A stretch of DNA of 49,161 nucleotides from Bacteroidales bacterium UBA7009. Its GTDB lineage: Bacteria > Bacteroidota > Bacteroidia > Bacteroidales > Paludibacteraceae. Positions 23,191-31,152 of the stretch are shown piece after piece (position 1 is the first letter of the stretch; every line of letters begins with the position of its first letter). The stretch spans positions 1 through 49,161 of the forward strand of contig DJXH01000030.1 of NCBI GenBank assembly GCA_002449665.1, read 5' to 3'. The translations under genes were made by a program, and so were the position numbers. Under the pieces are notes generated by a model, which was not told where the DNA came from, searched no databases, and saw only the letters and a program-made list of their open reading frames with translations.

Positions 23191-24471
23191 TTACCAAGCG
23201 TAGAGGGGATACTGCTTCATCTCGGCGTTTACAACCTCTCTTACGGCAGCGATGTTCTGCTCGCTTTCGGGGTTTTGCAGCACTTTGTCTATCAGTTCCA
23301 CTATCCACGGCATCTTGTCTTCCTTCAGGCCGCGAGTGGTGATAGCCGGTGTACCGAAACGCAGACCGGATGTCTGGAACGCACTACGGCTGTCAAACGG
23401 TACCATATTCTTGTTGGTCGTGATGTCTGCTGCTACGAGTGCTTTCTCTGCCACTTTACCCGTCAGGTTAGGATACTTGGTACGCAGGTCAACGAGCATA
23501 GAGTGGTTGTCCGTACCGCCGGAGATAATCTTGTAGCCTTTGTCTATGAAGGCTTGTGCGAGTACGGCAGCGTTTTTCTTCACCTGCTCTTGGTAGGTCT
23601 TGAACTCGGGTGTCAAAGCCTCGCCGAAGGCCACTGCCTTGGCTGCAATAACGTGCTCAAGCGGACCGCCTTGCGTGCCGGGGAACACTGCGCTGTCGAG
23701 CAGAGCGGACATCATTTTTATTTCACCCTTCGGAGTGGTCTTTCCCCAAGGATTGGGGAAGTCCTTACCCATCAGTATAACACCGCCGCGCGGACCACGG
23801 AGAGTCTTATGCGTAGTGGAGGTAACGATATGGGCATACTTAACGGGGTTGTTGAGCAGTCCGGCTGCTATCAGACCAGCGGGGTGAGCCATATCTACCA
23901 TAAAGATAGCACCTATCTCGTCTGCCACTTTGCGTATGCGCTCATAGTCCCATTCGCGGCTGTAGGCACTCGCGCCGGCAATAATCAGTTTCGGACGTTC
24001 GGCGCGTGCCACTTGCTCAAGTTGGTCATAATCAACGCGCCCCGTCTCCTCTTTGAGGTTGTACTCAAGGGCGTGGAACATCAGACCGGAGAAGTTTACA
24101 GGGCTTCCGTGGCTCAGGTGGCCGCCGTGGCTCAAGTTAAGACCGAGGAATTTGTCGCCTGCCTGCAAGCAAGCCATAAACACTGCCATGTTGGCTTGTG
24201 CGCCGGAGTGGGGCTGTACGTTGGTGTACTCGGCTCCAAAGAGTTTTTTGAGGCGGTCGCGAGCGATGTTCTCGCTTATGTCCACTACTTCACAACCTCC
24301 GTAGTAACGCTTGCCGGGGTAACCCTCTGCGTACTTGTTGGTCATCACGCTTCCCATTGCTTCCATTACTTGGTCGCTTACAAAGTTCTCACTGGCAATC
24401 AGTTCGATACCTTTGGTTTGACGCTCACGCTCACGGCGGATAAGGTCAAAAATCTCTGTGTCTCTTGTCAT
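23191..24471 (-). CDS. glyA: serine hydroxymethyltransferase
   Basis: A 426-residue PLP enzyme interconverting serine and glycine with tetrahydrofolate, the main source of one-carbon units. The N-terminal motif IELIASENFVS, YAEGYPGKRYYGGCEVVD and the PLP-lysine motif VTSTTHKTLRGPRGG are all present. AHPAGLIAAG and the C-terminal FDSRSAFQTSGLRFGTPAIT are also standard. It has its own promoter and a strong terminator, so it appears to be monocistronic. Confidence 0.97.
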   Translation of the reverse strand: MTRDTEIFDLIRRERERQTKGIELIASENFVSDQVMEAMGSVMTNKYAEGYPGKRYYGGCEVVDISENIARDRLKKLFGAEYTNVQPHSGAQANMAVFMACLQAGDKFLGLNLSHGGHLSHGSPVNFSGLMFHALEYNLKEETGRVDYDQLEQVARAERPKLIIAGASAYSREWDYERIRKVADEIGAIFMVDMAHPAGLIAAGLLNNPVKYAHIVTSTTHKTLRGPRGGVILMGKDFPNPWGKTTPKGEIKMMSALLDSAVFPGTQGGPLEHVIAAKAVAFGEALTPEFKTYQEQVKKNAAVLAQAFIDKGYKIISGGTDNHSMLVDLRTKYPNLTGKVAEKALVAADITTNKNMVPFDSRSAFQTSGLRFGTPAITTRGLKEDKMPWIVELIDKVLQNPESEQNIAAVREVVNAEMKQYPLYAW

Positions 24472-24546
24472 AGTTATTACCTATGTTACGATTAGTATTT
24501 AGGTTGGTTTTGTATAAGGATATACCTGTTTTTGCTAATTGCGCCG

Positions 24547-24578
24547 CAAAGTTAGGTCTTTTTTTTGCATAAAACAAA
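24547..24578 (-). promoter_or_regulatory. perfect Bacteroidetes promoter of glyA
   Basis: On the minus strand TTTG (24578-24575), 20 bases, TAACTTTG (24554-24547). Start near 24540, some 69 bases before the ATG at 24471. Confidence 0.7.
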
Positions 24579-24629
24579 CATTCCCGAAACTTTGAGCAAA
24601 ATTCTTTCAGACTGCTGTCAGTTTTTCGT

Positions 24630-26270
24630 TTAGCAGCAGCCTAACGGAGAGGCACAGCCTGCCCAAGCAAGCAGGTTGCACAGCCAAAGTACGCATACCA
24701 CAGCAGCCAAGCAGCCTATGACGATAAGGCATACAGCCCAAGCGGGCAGACCTTTCTTCTTAAAGGGGTCTTTCATTTTTACGAGCGGGAACTTCACTTG
24801 GTCGGTGAGCGTTGCGCCGAAGAGTATATTTACTATTGTGGCGGCATTGACGGCCCAGCCGTTGGCGTTGAGCAGCGGAGCAAGGTCACGGCGGCGGAGT
24901 TTGATGGCTGCCATTATCATGCTTGGTCCGGAGATAAGCAACAGGATAGCGATAATGACGAGTATTGCCTGCCACCATGTCAGTGCCCTAAATCCGCTTG
25001 CTACGGCTACGAGTGCCGAACCGATCATACCGAGAGCCATGCCTATGGCGGCGAAGATACCGGCAAACTTGGCTATATCAAACGGCTGTGTCGGTTTCTG
25101 CTCGCCGCTCTTGAGGTCTGTGGTCTCAAGTTTGGCGGTCGTCTCTGCCATTATCTGCGAGTCTTTTTCCGACGCGCGTTTGTTGATGAGGTCTTCCGCC
25201 CACTTGGCAATGCGGCGGTAAGGGCTCCAGAACGCCTGACGGATGGAGATGGGGTTCTCTATAATCTTATAGACGGTGGCATCGTAGTCAAGTCCGTTGC
25301 GGTCGTAGAAGACGGCGTTTTTGCCGACGCTGATGTTCTGCACATCGCCCATAGTGAGGGCTGCCACAATTTTCATCGTCTTGCCGGTCTTCTTGTTTAT
25401 GCAGTCGCAATAGACGAGATACATTCCGCTTTGTGGAGCCTGTGAGTCATGTTTGCTCATGTCGCTTATGCGTATGCACAGGTGGCAGGCGCGTTGGTCG
25501 ATGTAGAGCGTGCCGGCTTGGAAGATGGCTTTGCGGTCTTTGTTGTAGAAGTCCTCAAGCGTTACGTAGTTGCGCAGCAGTTGGGCGAAGTCGCGGTGGA
25601 GCAGCAGCAGTTTGCGAAGAGGCGCATATATGCTCTTTGCTTCGTCCATGGCTTTGGTGTTAGCCTCTGCGGCAGCGGCGGCAGCCGTCTCGTAGGCGGC
25701 AATCTTGTCGCCCATCTGCTTGAACTCCTCTTCCGTCATACCGGGTTTGGCTGTCTCCTCGCTTATACGTGTCAGACCGAGTGCTTGCAGTTTTTCCTGC
25801 TCGTAGTAGTCGGCATACTCGGCTTGCTTGGTTTTGTAGGCGGCTATGACGTTAGCGGGGTAGGGGGCATCGGGTGCGGCTTGCTCGTCTGTCTTGATGT
25901 CGGCTATGGCTTTATCGACATCGGCGAGGGTGATAACATCTTTGCTAATCTTTTGTGCAACGGCGGCGATGTCGTTGTCGGCAATGTTGCTTATGGTTAT
26001 CTCGGCTTTGCCTTCAAGCAGTGATTGCGGGTCTTTAAGTACGGTGCAAAGCCACTCGGAAGCACGGATAACTTCTTCTACGTGCAGTTGTCCGTCTTTG
26101 TCCGAGTCCATAAGCGACAGGCTCTCGCTGTCTATTTCAAGTCCCGTTGTCGGGCAGGAGAGCACCGTCCACATCTTTTTGTCAAGTTCGCCGAGGTGAC
26201 GTATGTCTTCGCCCGACTGGATTCTAACTCGTGTGGCTCCGCCCACACTTGCGAATGTGAATTTATACAT
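24630..26270 (-). CDS. membrane protein with an N-terminal EF-hand loop, function unknown
   Basis: A 546-residue protein I cannot assign to a characterised family. Residues 55-66 (DSDKDGQLHVEE) form a complete EF-hand calcium loop with Asp at 1, 3 and 5, Gly at 6 and Glu at 12. A long, mostly helical region rich in Ala/Glu/Lys follows (~80-370), with a Cys/His-containing strand (YIDQRACHLCIRI). Three hydrophobic helices close the protein (~400-430, ~435-465, ~510-535), ending in a Cys-rich tail, ASPLGCC. There is no signal peptide, so the EF-hand part should be cytoplasmic, which is unusual for a bacterial EF-hand. Last gene of the ten-gene minus-strand run, 16 bp after the GT2 gene. Confidence 0.75.
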   Translation of the reverse strand: MYKFTFASVGGATRVRIQSGEDIRHLGELDKKMWTVLSCPTTGLEIDSESLSLMDSDKDGQLHVEEVIRASEWLCTVLKDPQSLLEGKAEITISNIADNDIAAVAQKISKDVITLADVDKAIADIKTDEQAAPDAPYPANVIAAYKTKQAEYADYYEQEKLQALGLTRISEETAKPGMTEEEFKQMGDKIAAYETAAAAAAEANTKAMDEAKSIYAPLRKLLLLHRDFAQLLRNYVTLEDFYNKDRKAIFQAGTLYIDQRACHLCIRISDMSKHDSQAPQSGMYLVYCDCINKKTGKTMKIVAALTMGDVQNISVGKNAVFYDRNGLDYDATVYKIIENPISIRQAFWSPYRRIAKWAEDLINKRASEKDSQIMAETTAKLETTDLKSGEQKPTQPFDIAKFAGIFAAIGMALGMIGSALVAVASGFRALTWWQAILVIIAILLLISGPSMIMAAIKLRRRDLAPLLNANGWAVNAATIVNILFGATLTDQVKFPLVKMKDPFKKKGLPAWAVCLIVIGCLAAVVCVLWLCNLLAWAGCASPLGCC

Positions 26271-26286
26271 ACTGATTATATTTAGG

Positions 26287-26988
26287 TTATTTCATTTTTT
26301 CGAAGTGATATTTAAGACGCAGCCGCGTGTATTGTTTCAGCCATATCGGTGCTTTCTCCTCTTTTATTCTGCTGTACAGCGCTTGCTCTGCTTCTCTGTT
26401 TCTTCGTGCCGTGGTTGATAGTGAGTTAAGGCGGTAGTGATAGCCGTAGTAACGGAGTATGGTATGCTTCGGTTTACGGCTCCATAGGCGTAGCGAGAAA
26501 ACAACATCTTCATATATCATTCCCTCGGGGAAAGTAATTCCGTCTAACGCGCTGCGCCTGTACAGCCTTGCCCACGGCGCGGTAAACTGATAGAAATGCA
26601 GCGGATACTTTCTCTTCAGGTCTTTGCCACAGCTGTCAGTTCTTGTATATCCGGCTTGTATTATGTCTTTGTTGCCGATGTGTGTAACGAGCGTTTCTAT
26701 GTAGTTGTGGTCTATAAAGTCGTCGGCATCTATGAAACACAGATACTCGCCTGTTGCTTTTTTCAGTCCTCTGTTGCGGGCTGCTGCCTGACCTTTGTTG
26801 GGTTGGCTTATTATGGTAAACCTGTCGTCTTCTGCAGCAAATCTCTCGGCTATGGCAAGGCTACAGTCGATAGAGCCGTCGTCAATGACGATAACCTGCA
26901 GGTCTTTGTATGTCTGTCGTGCTATCGTTTGAAGACAGCAGTCAAGGTATTCTTCGGCGTTATATACAGGTATGATAATGCTTACCAT
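26287..26988 (-). CDS. glycosyltransferase family 2
   Basis: A 233-residue GT-A-fold enzyme. The N-terminus (MVSIIIPVYNAEEYLDCCLQ), the nucleotide-binding IDDGSIDCS and the DxD-type FIDADDF are intact. EGMIYEDVVFSLRLW is the usual mid-domain ED motif. It is short for the family and lacks membrane helices. It probably adds one sugar to a capsule, LPS or exopolysaccharide intermediate at the cytoplasmic membrane. It is 17 bp downstream of a second glycosyltransferase and in the same run as a WecA/MraY-like initiating enzyme, which supports a glycan assembly role. Confidence 0.88.
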   Translation of the reverse strand: MVSIIIPVYNAEEYLDCCLQTIARQTYKDLQVIVIDDGSIDCSLAIAERFAAEDDRFTIISQPNKGQAAARNRGLKKATGEYLCFIDADDFIDHNYIETLVTHIGNKDIIQAGYTRTDSCGKDLKRKYPLHFYQFTAPWARLYRRSALDGITFPEGMIYEDVVFSLRLWSRKPKHTILRYYGYHYRLNSLSTTARRNREAEQALYSRIKEEKAPIWLKQYTRLRLKYHFEKMK

Positions 26989-27005
26989 AAAAATGTTTGG
27001 AAAAA

Positions 27006-28262
27006 CTAATTTTGCTTGAGTATTTCAGCAAACTGTCGTGCTTGGTAGCGGCGGGTAAATTGTTGCTTGGTCTCTTTGTTTACCACCTGATGAGTATAGC
27101 CGAAGGTTTGCCATTCTTTATATTTGTCGAGTATAAACCGCTCTGTTTCTTCTATATTTGTTGCAGCCAAGCCGGAGTGTGTCAGGCTGATGGCATCGGC
27201 AAGACAGTCGTTGTCGCTTTTTATGCACAAGACGGGTTTCTCCACACCGAGTGCTTCAAAAAACTTGGTTGTCATCACTCCTTTTGAGCCGTCGTTTTCT
27301 GTTTGGTTGGTCAGTATAAGACAGACTGATGACCGATGGAGCAGGTCTGTCGCTTCTTTGTTGCTGACGAAATTTTTAATGTTCACAATGTCAGTCAGTC
27401 CGTATCGCTCCGCCATTGCAGCAAGAGGCGCGTGTTGCGCCTTTTCTATATGGAAAAGCAGTCTTGTGTCCTTAAAGAATTGAGTTAAATGGTCTTTTTG
27501 TGAATTATCTGATTGTCCGGGCGATTGTCGCAGATGTCGTAGCGTTTCAAACAGCAGAGCGGGGTTGCGGAAGGTCAAATCGTATATTCTGCCGGTGTAT
27601 AGTATGGTAAACTCCTGTGCGTGTATGTCTTGCGGCGTGAAGTCGTCCTCATCGTAGCCGTTGTATATAAGCCTTACGTCGTTGTTGTATCGTTGCAGTT
27701 GTTGTTGGTGCCACGGCGAGATGGTAGTTACGGTTTGCGCCTTTTTCAGTGCTTCGTTTCGCCGTCTTATCTGCCGTTTTTCATACAGGCTTGTGAGTGT
27801 TTTGCCTGCTTTGCCTGTCCAGAGTGGCAGTGGGTGTCTTATATAACTGTCTGTTCCCCATTGCTCTGCCATATCCCTTATGTCCGCTATGAGCGGTTTG
27901 TGCCACTTCTCGGCAATCTTTGCCGCTGCGGGCAGGGGGAAAGTGTTGAAAGTGCTGCATAGAACAATATCGTAGTCTTCTTTGTTCAGCGTGCGGCTGA
28001 TATATCGGTACATCTGTTTGTCTTTGAGGTCAAAGGCTTTGTCTGATATGCGCAGGCAGAGGTCTGCTGCTTTGTTGTCCGTGTAATAGGGCAGTCTTAT
28101 GTGGCGGCAATGCGGTATGGTAAAGTCCGAACCGGGCATCTGTTCGCTTACTACCGTACAATCCCCCCCCCAGGATGTGAGATACTTGACGAGGTATCTC
28201 ACTCTGGGCAGATAGAGCGGTTCAGCCGGAGCATCGGTCAGTATAAGCAGTCTTTTTTGCAT
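27006..28262 (-). CDS. GT4-like glycosyltransferase with a coding G9 tract
   Basis: A 418-residue GT-B-type glycosyltransferase. The N-terminal domain begins LLILTDAPAEPLYLPRVRYL; the C-terminal Rossmann domain has TILYTGRIYDLTFRNPALLF and the donor-binding segment VMTTKFFEALGVEKPVLCI. Codons ~31-34 (W-G-G-D) are encoded by nine consecutive G on the coding strand (C9 at 28163-28171 of the plus strand). The present length keeps the gene in frame; gain or loss of one base would truncate it within a few dozen codons. That is the usual design of slipped-strand phase variation in surface-glycan genes. It lies 4 bp from the ABC-F gene. Sugar specificity unknown. Confidence 0.82.
   Translation of the reverse strand: MQKRLLILTDAPAEPLYLPRVRYLVKYLTSWGGDCTVVSEQMPGSDFTIPHCRHIRLPYYTDNKAADLCLRISDKAFDLKDKQMYRYISRTLNKEDYDIVLCSTFNTFPLPAAAKIAEKWHKPLIADIRDMAEQWGTDSYIRHPLPLWTGKAGKTLTSLYEKRQIRRRNEALKKAQTVTTISPWHQQQLQRYNNDVRLIYNGYDEDDFTPQDIHAQEFTILYTGRIYDLTFRNPALLFETLRHLRQSPGQSDNSQKDHLTQFFKDTRLLFHIEKAQHAPLAAMAERYGLTDIVNIKNFVSNKEATDLLHRSSVCLILTNQTENDGSKGVMTTKFFEALGVEKPVLCIKSDNDCLADAISLTHSGLAATNIEETERFILDKYKEWQTFGYTHQVVNKETKQQFTRRYQARQFAEILKQN
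28163..28171. repeat. C9/G9 homopolymer inside the GT4-like gene
   Basis: Nine C on the plus strand (nine G on the coding strand), near the 5' end of the gene at 27006-28262. Runs this long are rare in coding DNA. Confidence 0.8.
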
Positions 28263-28266
28263 AGTG

Positions 28267-30060
28267 TCAACCGTTTAGTTCTTCGCTCAGTATCTCCCAT
28301 TCATACATTTTCTGCTCTATCTGGTGCTTGATGTGTTCGTATTTTTCAAAGTTTGTTTGTTTCTGTCCTTCCGTGGAGGAGAGCAGTTGTTCTATGTTTT
28401 TCTGCTCCGTTTCAAGCCTTTCTATTTCTTTTTCCGTTTCTGTAAGTTGTTTCTCTTTTTTTCGTCTTGCGGCGGCTTGTGCTTTTTGCTGTTCGTAGTC
28501 TATGCGTGACTGTGTAGGTTCTGCGTTCTTGTCTTTGCTTGCGGTCTGTTTGCGTTCGAGGTCTTGGAGCGAACCGATGTTCTTTTTGCGCAGGAAATCG
28601 TATATGCTGCCTATGTGTTCTCTTACTTGTCCGCCGCCGAACTCATACACTTTCTCCACCAATCCGTCAAGGAAGTCGCGGTCGTGGCTAACGCATATCA
28701 CCGTCCCGTCAAACGCCTTCAGTGCGTCTTTGAGTACATCCTTGCTGTGCATATCGAGGTGGTTGGTAGGCTCGTCGAGTATAAGCAGGTTGCACGGCTC
28801 AAGCAGCAGCCGTATCATTGCCAGTCGGCTCCTTTCGCCGCCGCTGAGAACCTTCACTTTTTTCTCCGATGCCTCGCCGCCGAACATAAAGGCTCCGAGA
28901 ATGTCGCGTATCTTGGTGCGAATATCGCCGGTGGCAACATTGTCTATGGTCTGGAAGACGGTCAGATTTTCATCAAGCAAAGAGGCTTGGTTTTGAGCGA
29001 AATAGCCTATTCGCACATTATGCCCTATTTTAAGCGAACCGAGGTAGTCAAGTTGTCCCATTATGCAGCGCACGAGTGTGGTCTTGCCCTCGCCGTTTTT
29101 GCCGACGAAAGCCACTTTCTCTCCGCGCCGGATGGTGAGGCTCACGTTGCTTATCACGGCGTGGTCGGCTGCGGGGTATGTTTTTTCGAGGTCTTCTATT
29201 ATGACAGGGAAATCGCCGCTGCGAGGTGCGGGAGGAAAACGCAGAGAGAGGCGCGATGTATCTTCCAAGTCCACCTCAAGTCGCTCAAGTTTGTCGAGTT
29301 GCTTGATACGGCTCTGCACCTGTACCGCCTTGGTCGCTTTATAGCGGAAACGCTCAATAAAAGCCTCGGCTTCTTCTATCTGTTTTTGCTGGTTGAGGTA
29401 GGCGCGCACTTGCTGCTCGTGTCTTTCCTTTCGGAGAGTAACAAACTCTGTGTATGCCACTTTGTAGTCGTATATGCGCCCGAGTGTGATTTCTATTGTT
29501 CGGTTGGTGGCGTGGTCGAGAAAAGCGCGGTCGTGACTCACGAGTATAACCGCTCCCTGCATCTGACAAAGGAAGTCTTCAAGCCATTGTATGGACTCTA
29601 TGTCAAGATGGTTGGTAGGCTCGTCCAGCAGCAGCAAGTCGGGGTGGCGGAGCAGGATCTTGGCAAGTTCTATACGCATTCGCCAGCCGCCGGAGAACTC
29701 GCTGCATTGTCTGTCAAAGTCCCTGCGCTCAAAGCCCAAGCCGGTAACCGTCCTGTCCATCTCGGCTATGAAGCGCGCTTCGTCTTCTCCGTTCCATACG
29801 CTCATCACCTCCTCTTTGAGTGTCTGTCCGTCCTTGTGGAGCATTACCTGCGGCAGATAGCCTATTGCGATGTCGCCGTCTTTGCTAATGCGTCCGGCGG
29901 TAGGCTGATATTCGCCTGCTATGAGGCGTAGCAGTGTCGTTTTGCCCGCACCGTTGCGCCCTACAAGTGCCACACGCTCCTTGCGGTTGACGAGAAAAGA
30001 GATGTCGTCAAGTACGGGGCGGGAGGCAAACTCCATTGACAAGTGTTCTACGCTGAGCAT
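28267..30060 (-). CDS. ABC-F family ATPase
   Basis: A 597-residue soluble protein with two ABC ATPase domains and no membrane segment. Walker A motifs are VGRNGAGKTTLL and VGKNGEGKTTLV; signature motifs are SEFSGGWRMRIELAK and LSGGERSRLAMIRLL; Walker B motifs are LLLLDEPTNHLD and LLILDEPTNHLD. An arm-like helical linker (~200-280) and a charged C-terminal coiled coil (~520-597) complete it. ABC-F proteins bind the ribosomal E site to regulate or rescue translation, or protect from antibiotics. The size and C-terminal coiled coil resemble Uup/EttA-like housekeeping members. Confidence 0.92.
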   Translation of the reverse strand: MLSVEHLSMEFASRPVLDDISFLVNRKERVALVGRNGAGKTTLLRLIAGEYQPTAGRISKDGDIAIGYLPQVMLHKDGQTLKEEVMSVWNGEDEARFIAEMDRTVTGLGFERRDFDRQCSEFSGGWRMRIELAKILLRHPDLLLLDEPTNHLDIESIQWLEDFLCQMQGAVILVSHDRAFLDHATNRTIEITLGRIYDYKVAYTEFVTLRKERHEQQVRAYLNQQKQIEEAEAFIERFRYKATKAVQVQSRIKQLDKLERLEVDLEDTSRLSLRFPPAPRSGDFPVIIEDLEKTYPAADHAVISNVSLTIRRGEKVAFVGKNGEGKTTLVRCIMGQLDYLGSLKIGHNVRIGYFAQNQASLLDENLTVFQTIDNVATGDIRTKIRDILGAFMFGGEASEKKVKVLSGGERSRLAMIRLLLEPCNLLILDEPTNHLDMHSKDVLKDALKAFDGTVICVSHDRDFLDGLVEKVYEFGGGQVREHIGSIYDFLRKKNIGSLQDLERKQTASKDKNAEPTQSRIDYEQQKAQAAARRKKEKQLTETEKEIERLETEQKNIEQLLSSTEGQKQTNFEKYEHIKHQIEQKMYEWEILSEELNG

Positions 30061-30075
30061 AAGGCTTTTAGCAGG

Positions 30076-31152
30076 TTATTTTTGTTGTGTGGCTTTATAG
30101 TCAAGTATGCGCCATAGCAGTACGGTCAGCACGGTGCAGATGGCAAACTCTATTGTAATAAGCAACAGCATATTGCTGTTTCTCATAAGCAGTGCAACGG
30201 CAAGACATAAAAGCGACACGGCTATCAGTATGCATGTCGTCTGTATATGGTTCAGCCCGGTACGGAGCAGCAAGTGGTGTATATGGTTCTTGTCCGGCAT
30301 AAAAGGCGAGCGGTGGTGTTTGATGCGGGTGAGACTGACGCGCAGGGTGTCATATAGCGGAATAGCGAGCAGACCGACGGCGACAGCCGGTGCAGCACTC
30401 ATCTTCAAGTACTCCGGCAGAGGATCATAGGCTTCGGTTTCGCAAAAACGGAACACAAAAGCCGTCAGCATATATCCGACAAACAGGCTGCCGCTGTCCC
30501 CCATAAATATCTTGGTGTTCTTCCCTCCGAAGACGTTGTAGCAGAAAAAGACAGCCAGAGCGCCTACAAGTGCCGTAGCGAGTATCGCCCAGAAGTTCTG
30601 CCCTGCGAGGTAGAAAAAGACTGCGAAGAAAAGGCAGTATATCATTCCTAATCCGGATGCCAAACCGTCTATGCCGTCAATGAGGTTAAAAGAGTTGATG
30701 ATAGCCGCTAACACGAAGAAAGACAGCAGATAAGAAACCCACGGTGCAAGTTCGCCAACGCCGAAAAGTCCGTGCAGATGGGTTATACGTATGTCGGCGA
30801 ACCCTATCAGTGCAATACCCGCCACCATCTCGCTTATCAGTTTGCTCAGCGGCGTGAGTATAAGTATGTCGTCTATAAACCCGACCATCACTATGGTCAT
30901 AAGACCGATAAGAAGAAACTGTGTTTCTTGCAGTTGTGCCGAGCAGAAAAGCAGGTAGATGAGCATTACGCTGAAGAAGATGTTCACTCCGCCTATGTTA
31001 GGCACCTCCCCCGTGTGGGATGTGCGCTTGTTGGGGCGCACTACAAAGTGCTGTTTTTTGGCAATTCGCAGTACTATCGGCATTGTGCTCAGTCCAATCA
31101 GAAAAGCGAGTATGCCTATAAGCCAAATATGTTGTGTAAAATAGGTTATCAT
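30076..31152 (-). CDS. WecA/MraY-family undecaprenyl-phosphate sugar-1-phosphate transferase
   Basis: A 358-residue multi-pass membrane enzyme with about ten helices. The polyprenol-phosphate transferase motifs are present: PNKRTSHTGEVPNIGGVNIF, VGFIDDILILTP (catalytic Asp pair), NSFNLIDGIDGLASG and the C-terminal IHHLLLRTGL with FMGDSGSLFVGYML before it. The family starts glycan chains by moving GlcNAc-1-P (or similar) to undecaprenyl phosphate. RSPFMPDKNHIHHLL is typical of WecA-like rather than MraY enzymes, so O-antigen or capsule initiation is the likelier role. Its start overlaps the uvrA stop by 4 bp. Confidence 0.9.
   Translation of the reverse strand: MITYFTQHIWLIGILAFLIGLSTMPIVLRIAKKQHFVVRPNKRTSHTGEVPNIGGVNIFFSVMLIYLLFCSAQLQETQFLLIGLMTIVMVGFIDDILILTPLSKLISEMVAGIALIGFADIRITHLHGLFGVGELAPWVSYLLSFFVLAAIINSFNLIDGIDGLASGLGMIYCLFFAVFFYLAGQNFWAILATALVGALAVFFCYNVFGGKNTKIFMGDSGSLFVGYMLTAFVFRFCETEAYDPLPEYLKMSAAPAVAVGLLAIPLYDTLRVSLTRIKHHRSPFMPDKNHIHHLLLRTGLNHIQTTCILIAVSLLCLAVALLMRNSNMLLLITIEFAICTVLTVLLWRILDYKATQQK

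Noticed and set aside
23275..24495. 406-codon open frame on the plus strand
   Set aside because: It lies wholly antisense to glyA, which has full family motifs, promoter and terminator. The antisense translation has no domain-like pattern.
28564..29931. 455-codon open frame on the plus strand
   Set aside because: Antisense to the ABC-F gene with intact Walker and signature motifs; the frame is a codon-bias shadow.
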